Source: Candidatus Nucleicultrix amoebiphila FS5 (GTDB lineage: Bacteria; Pseudomonadota; Alphaproteobacteria; Caedimonadales; Nucleicultricaceae). Taken from it: a stretch of DNA of 64,000 bases. A model generated the notes under the pieces. The model made no database searches, was not told where the DNA came from, and was given only the letters and a program-made list of their open reading frames with translations. Shown here one piece after another: positions 16,662-24,429 of the stretch. Within the stretch, counting starts at the first letter, position 1, and each line of letters opens with the position of its first letter. The translations under genes were made by a program, and so were the position numbers. The stretch spans positions 1-64,000 of the forward strand of contig NZ_CP008743.1 in the NCBI RefSeq assembly GCF_002117145.1. The letters run 5' to 3'.

Positions 16662-18770
16662 ATGATGCAGATGGCTGAGACTCTCAAACTGAACTTTAAA
16701 TCCGTAGCCACTTGGGGGTTACTTTTAAGTTTATTGATCTTGTTAACCCCTTTGATGGGGATCCCCCCTTTTCGGTTTGGCTATTACGTCCAAGTTGAAC
16801 CAGTCATGTGTTATCTGTGGTTGATGGGAGGTTTATCAGCGCTCTGGACATTTGTTCTTGTTAAGCAAAAGCCACGATTTGCTGCACAAATATGGTCAAT
16901 GCCAATTGTATGGGGGTGGTTGCCGATTATCGTTTTATCGGGTGTGACTAGTCTTTTTAGGCCCATTCCGCTTCAATCTTGGACAGGGTCGGGGCAGATT
17001 GGTGAAGGAGTTCTGACATTTCTTTCTGAAATGTTTATTACCTTTGTGTTTGTGGCACTCATCAAAATCAAATCCTATCGTAAGCTTCTTTTGATTATGG
17101 CTGTTCTTACAGGAACAATCATGAGTCTTCTAACGATTATAGGATCTTTTGAATCGCCCTTTGAAAGTTATAGAAATTGGACATGGGCGCCCATTTTTTT
17201 TCCAGACTGGATTGCATTTTTTGCTGTCAGTTTGATAGTTTTTTATTGGGTATGTCGTAAGGATTTTCGTCACAAATGGCCTTATCATTTTATCATGCTT
17301 TCAATCATTGCCGTTGTTAGCTATTACGCATCGAATAAAAGCTTGGGATATGGTGCTGCAATTGCATTGGGGGTCGTTGTGGCCCTTGAAATTCCAGTCT
17401 TCAAAAAGATTACGTACGAAACGAAATTTTTCTTAAGTTTTCTTGGTCTTACTCTTGGATTGACACTCTTTCTTATTTTTTACGATGTGTTTGGGGATTA
17501 TATTTCTCAGAACCCAATGTTGAAAGTGACGCTTGAAAGTCGTACCTATTTGAACAAGATCGTTCTGATTGATTTTTTCTACCAACCCTTTGGAGTAGAT
17601 TTTTTAACACAGCTCTTTTTTGGGATGGGATGGGGGCGTTACTCTGATGCTTTGGCGGCCAATGTTTTTCTGATCAAAGAAATTTTTATGTATCATGGAC
17701 AAAAATTGGATCCCAACTGGGAGTTTCTAAAGCGCGATCTTTTGCATAGTCACAATAGTATCAGTGAGCATTTTTTGGCACTCGGAGGAGTGGGGTTATC
17801 CATTTTTTATACTGTAAAGTACTTTGTGATTCGCTCTATGAATTTTGCTCATCACCGCTTAGCTGTTTTCTTTCTGTTAACGCTCACCATCGTTGGAATT
17901 TTTTGGTTTCAATTGGTATTAACGCTTCCCTTTGTCCTATTGGCGAGTGCCATGATTTTTCAACGTCGGTGTATTCTAAAGTTTCTTAGATTAAAGCCTA
18001 GGAGTTTAAAGATTATGGGGGGAGTAGGGGGGATTGTGCTTATGTCTTGGTCGTTCTTTCACTTGGGGTTTACGATGAATTTAGGGAAGAATGTTAGGCT
18101 TGACCCTCAAACCAAATTTGATGAAATTTATAATGAGTATATGGTCTCTCCAGGTTTGCAATATGATAATTATATAGGAGGAAGACGGTCCATAGCGTTA
18201 GGACGATCCTTGGTCAATGAGCTTTTTATTTATTTAAAAAAGAATAAAAATCTAGCTCCTGAAGCTTTAATGCAGACTCACATAAAAATCATATCGATTG
18301 CTCAATTACTATTCAATGAAGTAACCCATAGTGGGAATTTTTATGCAGTGATTGTGCCCATGAATATTTTCAGTGAGGCTGCCTATAATCCACAAATAAA
18401 ACACATTTTTGAAGCGAATCCTAAATTGGCAGAAGTCTGGGGTCAGATGGCAGGATATTTTGTAAAGGTCTTACCAAAGCGCTCTGATATTCTCGTCCCT
18501 TTGTTCAATTATCTTTTGGTGCATCATGAACAAGAAAAAGTGAGGGATCTTACAAGAGAGCTTCTGAGTTATAATTCAGAAGACGCTGTAGCCTTATGGT
18601 TTTTAGGATTGGTCGAACTAACGGATTCTTCTACTTATACAAAAGGAGTATGTCGCTTAAAGCAGGCTTTCCGCAACGGGCTGACAAGGACAGTTCCAAT
18701 TCCTCAAGCCGAGATGGATCAGATTAACAAGTTAGAAGTTTTTTGTAAAAAGACTGTTGGGCAAGAATAG
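16662..18770 (+). CDS. O-antigen ligase/polymerase-like membrane protein
   Basis: 702 aa. About ten to twelve transmembrane segments occupy residues 15-460; a soluble helical domain of about 240 residues follows. The motif LLHSHNSISEHFLALGGVGL (about 360) is the Wzy/WaaL-type periplasmic loop with an essential His, which transfers glycans to lipid A core or polymerises O units. The C-terminal region is helical and may be TPR-like, as in some PglL-type oligosaccharyltransferases, so a glycoprotein ligase is the alternative. No sugar-synthesis genes are adjacent. Three Met codons cluster at the start; the first is listed. Confidence 0.75.
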   Translation: MMQMAETLKLNFKSVATWGLLLSLLILLTPLMGIPPFRFGYYVQVEPVMCYLWLMGGLSALWTFVLVKQKPRFAAQIWSMPIVWGWLPIIVLSGVTSLFRPIPLQSWTGSGQIGEGVLTFLSEMFITFVFVALIKIKSYRKLLLIMAVLTGTIMSLLTIIGSFESPFESYRNWTWAPIFFPDWIAFFAVSLIVFYWVCRKDFRHKWPYHFIMLSIIAVVSYYASNKSLGYGAAIALGVVVALEIPVFKKITYETKFFLSFLGLTLGLTLFLIFYDVFGDYISQNPMLKVTLESRTYLNKIVLIDFFYQPFGVDFLTQLFFGMGWGRYSDALAANVFLIKEIFMYHGQKLDPNWEFLKRDLLHSHNSISEHFLALGGVGLSIFYTVKYFVIRSMNFAHHRLAVFFLLTLTIVGIFWFQLVLTLPFVLLASAMIFQRRCILKFLRLKPRSLKIMGGVGGIVLMSWSFFHLGFTMNLGKNVRLDPQTKFDEIYNEYMVSPGLQYDNYIGGRRSIALGRSLVNELFIYLKKNKNLAPEALMQTHIKIISIAQLLFNEVTHSGNFYAVIVPMNIFSEAAYNPQIKHIFEANPKLAEVWGQMAGYFVKVLPKRSDILVPLFNYLLVHHEQEKVRDLTRELLSYNSEDAVALWFLGLVELTDSSTYTKGVCRLKQAFRNGLTRTVPIPQAEMDQINKLEVFCKKTVGQE

Positions 18771-18905
18771 CTTATCATTGACATAATGTTTGTGACAATT
18801 TGATCACAAGATTTATGAAAAAAAAATCTCCAAACTTTTCTGAAAGACCTCATCACTGTGAACATGGTATTAATTTATTGTTAATTTTTATAACTGGAGA
18901 AGATA

Positions 18906-20201
18906 ATGAAAAAAATTACCAAAATTTCATTGGCTTTGCTCGGATTGGGATTGACGTCCCAAGCGAATGCATCGTTGACTGAACAAGTTTATATCCCAGC
19001 CGCTGGAGTGTTTCCAAACGCAAGCGTCGGTAGCGATCCAAATACACACTTTCCAATCGGAAGTTTGATTTACACAGGAAATCCTAATGATACAGACTTG
19101 TTTAATGATGCTTTGGGATTTAATGGCTATCTCTATGTTCGTCCTGGTTCAATCTATGCTGCAGGTGATTATACCAACCAACATGCTTCCGTAGCCATTA
19201 CAGAACAAGTCATGAAAGTTTCATTGAAACAAACATCTGAAATGATTCGTCAACAAGTTGCAACTCGTTTTGATACCGGTGCTGTTGGTGGAAACACAAT
19301 GAGCTTACTCCCAACAAAGGGTTCCAATGCTGGCTCCATGGGCGACAAATTTGATGTGTGGACAGCCTTTAACTTTGACCATATCGATGATGCGTCCAAC
19401 AACGTAAAGTGGGATGGAAACATGTTCACGGTGGGTCTTGGTGGAGACTATAAGATCAATAAAATGTTCCTCGTAGGTCTTGGTTTGACATACAACTACC
19501 TCAATGGTAGCACAAAGTTCAACCGTGGTAGCGTGCGTGAAAACGGTTTTGGTGTTGTGCCTTACGCAGCTGCAAAGTTCACAAAGTGGTTTATGATGGA
19601 CGCATTCTTCTCCTATAACTGGATGAAGAAAGACTACAGCCGTCAAGACACAAATCGTGGTGCAACTTCAGGAAAGCCAAATTCAGGACGTTGGTATGCT
19701 GGAATTTACGCAAACTTGATGCATAAGATCCACAAGACTAATTTGTTGGCTCGTCTAGGTTACCAACATGCTGAGGACAAGCAAGATGCGTTTAATGAGA
19801 CATCAACTGGTCCATTTGCAGATGCATTCAGAAATCCAGCCCTGTCTAGGACTTTGAGATATAGATCTCAAACATACAAGCTCAATCGCTTGGATTCACG
19901 TTTGCAAGCTGGGTATGAAGTCAATAATATGTTTGAGCCATACCTCTTCGCGATCTACACGTATGATTTCACAAAGAACAATACAGGCTTAACACCTGCT
20001 CGGTTCGTTGGAAATGCAGCCGCTATCATTGGTTCATTCCCAAGTCCTGAATCAACTCATGGTAAACATACATGGGGCGGTGGTCTCGGTCTTGCATTCA
20101 AGCCAACGCATAATTGGAGAGCTGGTCTTGAGTACACATACTCACAGAACAAGAAGCTTCAGACACATGCTGCTACAGCACGTCTAGGTTACCGCTTCTA
20201 A
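18906..20201 (+). CDS. outer-membrane autotransporter-type beta-barrel protein
   Basis: 431 aa with a signal peptide cut after SQANA (residue 22). From about residue 150 the sequence alternates polar and aromatic residues as membrane strands (FTVGLGGDYKINKMFLVGLG and similar) and it ends in the outer-membrane signature RLGYRF with terminal Phe. This fits the autotransporter beta-domain family, but the N-terminal part is only about 125 residues, too short for a usual passenger. CTGGAG lies before the ATG. The codons look more uniform than in neighbours, consistent with high expression. A strong terminator follows inside the next gene. Confidence 0.82.
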   Translation: MKKITKISLALLGLGLTSQANASLTEQVYIPAAGVFPNASVGSDPNTHFPIGSLIYTGNPNDTDLFNDALGFNGYLYVRPGSIYAAGDYTNQHASVAITEQVMKVSLKQTSEMIRQQVATRFDTGAVGGNTMSLLPTKGSNAGSMGDKFDVWTAFNFDHIDDASNNVKWDGNMFTVGLGGDYKINKMFLVGLGLTYNYLNGSTKFNRGSVRENGFGVVPYAAAKFTKWFMMDAFFSYNWMKKDYSRQDTNRGATSGKPNSGRWYAGIYANLMHKIHKTNLLARLGYQHAEDKQDAFNETSTGPFADAFRNPALSRTLRYRSQTYKLNRLDSRLQAGYEVNNMFEPYLFAIYTYDFTKNNTGLTPARFVGNAAAIIGSFPSPESTHGKHTWGGGLGLAFKPTHNWRAGLEYTYSQNKKLQTHAATARLGYRF

Positions 20202-20220
20202 TTCTGCTCTGAGTTAGAGT

Positions 20221-21036
20221 ATGAAGAAATTGAGAAGGCCCCTGAATTGGGGCCTTCTTTTTTTATGTTTATTGGTTTTGGGATGTGGTCCCTCTCGACA
20301 TGAACTTCCTAATGCATTGACACGCAATTCTGATTTTCGCCAGGAAACGATTAATGTTTCCTCGTTCACACTTCTATCCTATGTGAAGAAAGCAGTTTCA
20401 AAGACCTTACGTGTCTATATAGAAGGTGATGGTTTAGCGTGGGCCTCTGAAGATGAAATTTCGCCCGATCCAACACCTAAGGATCCTTTAGCCCTACGTC
20501 TTGCTCTTCTTGATCATAGCGCTGATTCAGTTTCTTATCTTTCCCGTCCCTGCCAATATATAATGAGTACTAAGTGTGAGCCCAGTTTGTGGACAGATAA
20601 GCGTTTTTCAGCAGAGATCATAGAAAGTTATACGGGGGCTTTGGATCAGCTCAAAAAGCAAATCGGAGCAGAGCGATTGGTCTTGATGGGGTATTCTGGT
20701 GGAGGAACGCTTGCTTTGCTATTGGCAGCCCACAGACAGGATGTGGACCAGGTTATAACATTTGCTGGGGTATTAGATACAGATGCGTGGGTGAAACATT
20801 TTGATTTATCCCCGCTAAGGGGCTCTCTAAATCCCGCTGATTTTTTGATGCAGCTTAAATCGGTCAAACAAACTCACTTTATAGGCTCAGAAGATGATGT
20901 GGTTCCAAGCGTTGTTGGGATGTCATATCTCAAACGTTTTAAAAAAGTCTCTCATATTCAATCGCTCACCGTCCCTGACTTAAGCCATTATAGAGGGTGG
21001 GAAACTTTTTGGGATAAATCTGAATTTAATCACTAA
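20221..21036 (+). CDS. alpha/beta-hydrolase lipoprotein
   Basis: 271 aa. Lipoprotein signal with lipobox VLGC (Cys22). A serine hydrolase site is visible: nucleophile elbow GYSGGG, probable acid in GSEDDVVP and His in PDLSHYRGW. So it is a lipid-anchored esterase-like enzyme; substrate unknown. The start at 20221 is needed for the signal peptide. It lies only 19 nt after the barrel gene's stop with a weak ribosome site, and codons 5-15 form an intrinsic terminator. Expression thus probably depends on read-through or translation coupling. Its stop overlaps convergent aspC-like gene by 11 nt. Confidence 0.8.
   Translation: MKKLRRPLNWGLLFLCLLVLGCGPSRHELPNALTRNSDFRQETINVSSFTLLSYVKKAVSKTLRVYIEGDGLAWASEDEISPDPTPKDPLALRLALLDHSADSVSYLSRPCQYIMSTKCEPSLWTDKRFSAEIIESYTGALDQLKKQIGAERLVLMGYSGGGTLALLLAAHRQDVDQVITFAGVLDTDAWVKHFDLSPLRGSLNPADFLMQLKSVKQTHFIGSEDDVVPSVVGMSYLKRFKKVSHIQSLTVPDLSHYRGWETFWDKSEFNH
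20233..20264 (+). terminator. intrinsic terminator inside the lipoprotein signal-peptide codons
   Basis: Stem AGAAGGCCCC / GGGGCCTTCT (10 bp, perfect) with a 6-nt loop and a run of seven T. It is 31 nt after the stop of the outer-membrane barrel gene, the natural place for that gene's terminator. It also falls entirely within the first 15 codons of the next gene. Confidence 0.85.
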
Positions 21037-22231
21037 GCTTCAGAACAGCTTGTTGGATTCTTTCACAAGCGTCTTTTAGAACAGTTTGGTTTGTTGCAAA
21101 GGAAATTCTTATATACGGCCCTAACCCAAAGCTGCTTCCAGGAACAAGAGCAACTCCTTGATCTTCCAGAAGATAAGCTGCAAAGTCACTATCCGATTCT
21201 ATCTTGCTTCCCGTGGGAGTTGTTTTATTGATAACACCGTGACAATCCGTAAATGCATAAAAGGCACCTTGTGGAGGGATGAGCTTTAATTCAGGTATCT
21301 TTGCTAAGAGTTGAACAACCAAGTTTCTTCTTTCAGTAAATTCAGTTAACCAGTTTTTTAAAAATTCTCTTGATCCTTCTAAAGCACACAAGGCTGCAGC
21401 TTGAGCAATTGAACAAGGATTAGTTGTGCTTTGAGATTGTACTGTCATCATGGCTTTTATCAGGTCTTTTGGTCCTCCAGCATAACCAATACGCCATCCT
21501 GTCATAGAATAGGCTTTAGAAACTCCGTTAACCGTTAAAGTTCTATCATATAATTGAGGCTCAACAGATGCTATCGTTGTGAATTCTAAATTGTCATAAA
21601 TCAAATACTCATACATATCGTCTGTTAGGATATGAACGTGAGGATGTTTTAAAAGAACTTTTGCAAGTTTTTGAAGGTCTTCTCGAGAGTAGATGGAGCC
21701 TGTGGGGTTGCTAGGAGAATTTAAAAAAAGCCATTTAGTTTTAGGAGTAATAACTTTATCTAAGTCCTCTGATAGAAGCTTAAAGTTATTTTTAGGACTC
21801 GTGGAAACAATCACAGGCTTACCCTCGAAAAGGGCCACGATGTCAGCATATGAAACCCAGAAAGGAGCTGGAATAATAACTTCATCTCCAGGATTAATGG
21901 TGGCCATCATAGCATTAAAGATAACTTGTTTTCCTCCGTTGCTGACGAGAATCTGATTTGGATCGTATTTTAAGTTATTATCGTTTTTAAATTTTTCTGA
22001 AATCGCCTTTCTAAGCGCTAAAGTCCCTGCAACGGCTGTATATTTTGTTTGGCCTGATAGCATGGCTACCCGAGCACCTTCACATATATGAGAAGGAGTC
22101 TGAAAATCAGGTTCACCCACAGTCAGATTAATAATATCGCGACCTTGCGTTTTCAGGTCTTCAGCTTTTTGAGCAAGCATTAACGTGGGAGAAGGTTTGA
22201 TTTCAGATAAGCGACGACTGATGAATGACAT
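21026..22231 (-). CDS. pyridoxal-phosphate aminotransferase (aspartate aminotransferase, class I)
   Basis: 401 aa from the ATG at 22231, chosen because AAGGA lies 8 nt upstream; the frame stays open to 22276. It transfers amino groups between aspartate and 2-oxoglutarate, or related acids. Class-I blocks are clear: INLTVGEPDFQTP, NSPSNPTGSIYS, the PLP lysine in VNGVSKAYSMTGWRIGYAGG, and the Arg near the C-terminus in GPYIRISFA. This matches the I-gamma AspC/AatA type common in alphaproteobacteria. A single gene, convergent with the lipoprotein. Confidence 0.9.
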   Translation of the reverse strand: MSFISRRLSEIKPSPTLMLAQKAEDLKTQGRDIINLTVGEPDFQTPSHICEGARVAMLSGQTKYTAVAGTLALRKAISEKFKNDNNLKYDPNQILVSNGGKQVIFNAMMATINPGDEVIIPAPFWVSYADIVALFEGKPVIVSTSPKNNFKLLSEDLDKVITPKTKWLFLNSPSNPTGSIYSREDLQKLAKVLLKHPHVHILTDDMYEYLIYDNLEFTTIASVEPQLYDRTLTVNGVSKAYSMTGWRIGYAGGPKDLIKAMMTVQSQSTTNPCSIAQAAALCALEGSREFLKNWLTEFTERRNLVVQLLAKIPELKLIPPQGAFYAFTDCHGVINKTTPTGSKIESDSDFAAYLLEDQGVALVPGSSFGLGPYIRISFATNQTVLKDACERIQQAVLKLSD

Positions 22232-22394
22232 GAGCATTTCCTTGAAAATAAAGACACAGTCTAATATTTCTTCCATATTTCGTAAAGAATGAAAGTAGGA
22301 AAAAACTACCGCCTTAAAAACAGCGGAAAGGGAATTTTTTTCCTATCGTGACAGTTATTTGATTCGAAAGGGCGATTTTTCTTCACAATATGCT

Positions 22395-22410
22395 TGGCAT
22401 GGAACCTGCA
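22395..22410 (+). promoter_or_regulatory. sigma-54 (RpoN) promoter of flagellin
   Basis: TGGCATGGAACCTGCA: GG and GC are separated by exactly 10 nt, the defining -24/-12 spacing, and the flanks match TGGCAC-N5-TTGCA closely. It lies 84 nt before the flagellin ATG. RpoN control of flagellin is established in several flagellate proteobacteria, including Caulobacter. Confidence 0.75.
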
Positions 22411-22443
22411 TATACTTCATGGATCCAGTGGATCTAAACAGTT

Positions 22444-22460
22444 GGTGCCATGTAGGCACC
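22444..22460 (+). promoter_or_regulatory. hairpin in flagellin 5' untranslated leader
   Basis: GGTGCC-ATGTA-GGCACC, a perfect 6-bp stem with a 5-nt loop, 33 nt before the flagellin start and downstream of the predicted sigma-54 start site. In alphaproteobacteria FlbT binds the flagellin leader to destabilise the message; whether this hairpin has that role is inference. Confidence 0.45.
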
Positions 22461-22493
22461 GTTTATTAACGCAGGAAGCGAAAGGAAATTAAC

Positions 22494-23990
22494 ATGTCAG
22501 TTACAGCTTTAACAAATACGAACGCACTAAGAGCACTTGACGATCAACAAATGCATACTTCAAAGGCAGGAGATAGCATCGCTAAGCTCTCAAGCGGTCA
22601 AAGAATAACAAAAGCATCTGAAGACTCATCTGCTTCGGCTATTGCTGCTCAATTAGGATCAGAAGCAAAAGTTTTGATGCAAAGCAAAGTTAACGCATCA
22701 AACGCTATTAGCATGGTACAGGTTGTTACAGGAGCTCTTTCTAGTCAAAGAGACATTTATACTAACCTCAAGGCCTTGGCTACTCAGGCTTCCAACGGAG
22801 ACTTGAAAGACAGTACACGTCTTTTGATCGACAAGGAATTCCAACAACAATTAACAGAAGCAGACGAAATTGCTAAAGATACAAACTGGAACGGTTTGAA
22901 GATGTTGAATGGCGGTGCTGCTGCTACACCAACATTATCAGCTGTTACGGCTGCTAATGCTGCAACAGGTTTGAATGCTTCAGGTACAAGCTTTGCTACT
23001 GCAATAGGTGCTGCTACCCGTGGTTATGTGAACGGTGCAGTTGTTGATGGATCTCTTGTTGTTGATCAAGTGGCAACTGGCGTTTATCATGTGGCTTTTC
23101 AAGTTGGTAATCAAGTGTTTGAGAATAAATCTTTTACTCCAACCAACGCTGGTGAAATGCTCTTCTCAAGCACAACCGATTCAGGGAACATTTTGAACCT
23201 AACGCAAGGTGCCGGTGCTGCTGCAGCAATGACTTCAGTTGCAACAGTAAAAACGGAGTTTCAGAACTTTTTAGGTCTGACCGCAAACACTCCTAACGCT
23301 CAATTCCAATCAACTTCTGCCGCTCTTACCACTGGTGTAACAAACGTAAGCGCTACATCAAACCTGACATCTGGTGAGTACGCATTATCTTATGATAACG
23401 TTATTGGTAAGTTCAAAGTTACTGGTGGACCTGATGGTAAAGCATTTTACTCTGAGAAGATTGCTGCAGCACCAACAGCTGGTTCAACTGCGTCATACAA
23501 CGTTAACGGCTTTGTAGTCACCGTTGACAGCACTTTTGTACCTGGTAACGCTGGAGCACAAATGGTTTTTAACGTTGCTAAAGGTGGAACAGTGTCTGTG
23601 TCTTTCCAAACTGGTTCTCAATCTGGAGATACTGTTTCTGTTGATTTCCAAGATGCCACAAACGTAGGTCGTAACATTAATGGTTTGAGCGTGACAACTG
23701 TCGCTAACGCCAATGTTGCTATGTCTACGCTTGGTCGAGTGATTGACGACGTGAGTGGTGAATATTCAACGTTGGGTGCTAAACAAGGTCGTCTTGAATC
23801 AACGATTAAGAACCTTGAAACTTCAACACGTAATCTTCTCTCAGCTAAAGCAAACTATACTGACGCTGATATTGCTAAGACGCTGACTGAATTTACGATT
23901 TCGAATACAATGGCTCAAGTAGCTAACGTTGCGATTTCAAAGAGCTTAGAACAAACGCAACAACTGTTAGGTCTCGTGAATAAAAGCTAA
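22494..23990 (+). CDS. flagellin
   Basis: 498 aa. The N-terminal D0/D1 region (about 1-140, for example SIAKLSSGQRITKASEDSSASAIAAQ) and the C-terminal D1/D0 region (about the last 85 residues, with ISKSLEQTQQLLGLVNKS) are conserved. The middle 270 residues are a variable, Ala/Thr/Val-rich surface domain. No signal peptide, as expected for export by the flagellar type III system. AAAGGAAA lies before the ATG. It is first in the filament cluster flagellin, small protein, FliD, FliS, behind a sigma-54 promoter. Confidence 0.95.
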   Translation: MSVTALTNTNALRALDDQQMHTSKAGDSIAKLSSGQRITKASEDSSASAIAAQLGSEAKVLMQSKVNASNAISMVQVVTGALSSQRDIYTNLKALATQASNGDLKDSTRLLIDKEFQQQLTEADEIAKDTNWNGLKMLNGGAAATPTLSAVTAANAATGLNASGTSFATAIGAATRGYVNGAVVDGSLVVDQVATGVYHVAFQVGNQVFENKSFTPTNAGEMLFSSTTDSGNILNLTQGAGAAAAMTSVATVKTEFQNFLGLTANTPNAQFQSTSAALTTGVTNVSATSNLTSGEYALSYDNVIGKFKVTGGPDGKAFYSEKIAAAPTAGSTASYNVNGFVVTVDSTFVPGNAGAQMVFNVAKGGTVSVSFQTGSQSGDTVSVDFQDATNVGRNINGLSVTTVANANVAMSTLGRVIDDVSGEYSTLGAKQGRLESTIKNLETSTRNLLSAKANYTDADIAKTLTEFTISNTMAQVANVAISKSLEQTQQLLGLVNKS

Positions 23991-24032
23991 AGAATGATTT
24001 AAGCAATTAACGATCATACTTTAGACGCAGAT

Positions 24033-24066
24033 AAGGCGCCGGGACCTATTGAGGGATCGGCGCCTT
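24033..24066 (+). terminator. GC-rich hairpin between flagellin and the next gene
   Basis: AAGGCGCCG ... CGGCGCCTT, a perfect 9-bp stem with a 16-nt loop, 42 nt after the flagellin stop. Only CGTT follows instead of a U-run, so it probably slows or partly stops transcription, or protects the flagellin mRNA 3' end, keeping downstream gene levels lower. Confidence 0.5.
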
Positions 24067-24093
24067 CGTTGCAAAACTGAACAGGAGAAAATT

Positions 24094-24411
24094 ATGGCTA
24101 TAAATAGCATTACTGGGATTGGAAACGATCCTGTTTTAGCTAATAAAAAAGCATCAGAGAGCAAGCAATCTCACTCTGATCAGCCTTTAATAAAAGAAGA
24201 CAAAACTGTGCCGCCAATTGCAAAACCAGTGACCATTACCTACATAAAGGCTGGCGTTTTAGTGACTGAACAAATGGACCCAGATGGACTTAAAGTGCAA
24301 CAGTTTCCTGGGAATAATGTTGTTGAGTTTTATGAGAAACTCAAAGAAGCCTCAGCTGAGAAACCCGTTGCTTTTAGCGGTCTTTCTGAGAAAACGGATA
24401 TTGAATTATAG
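24094..24411 (+). CDS. small protein in flagellin-fliD interval (FlaG position)
   Basis: 105 aa from the ATG at 24094, which has AGGAGA 7 nt upstream; the frame is open earlier, but those codons run through the hairpin. The N-terminal half is polar and Lys/Ser-rich; the C-terminal half has a strand-rich stretch VTITYIKAGVLVTEQMDPDG. In many bacteria the gene between flagellin and fliD is flaG, which affects filament length, but I cannot see a convincing FlaG motif. It is 18 nt before fliD, so it is co-transcribed. Confidence 0.65.
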   Translation: MAINSITGIGNDPVLANKKASESKQSHSDQPLIKEDKTVPPIAKPVTITYIKAGVLVTEQMDPDGLKVQQFPGNNVVEFYEKLKEASAEKPVAFSGLSEKTDIEL

Positions 24412-24429
24412 ACTAAAGGATCCTGGATC

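Noticed and set aside
18778-18812. TTGACA-like box before the outer-membrane barrel gene
   Set aside because: No convincing -10 element follows at 16-18 nt. AT-rich DNA gives such matches often.
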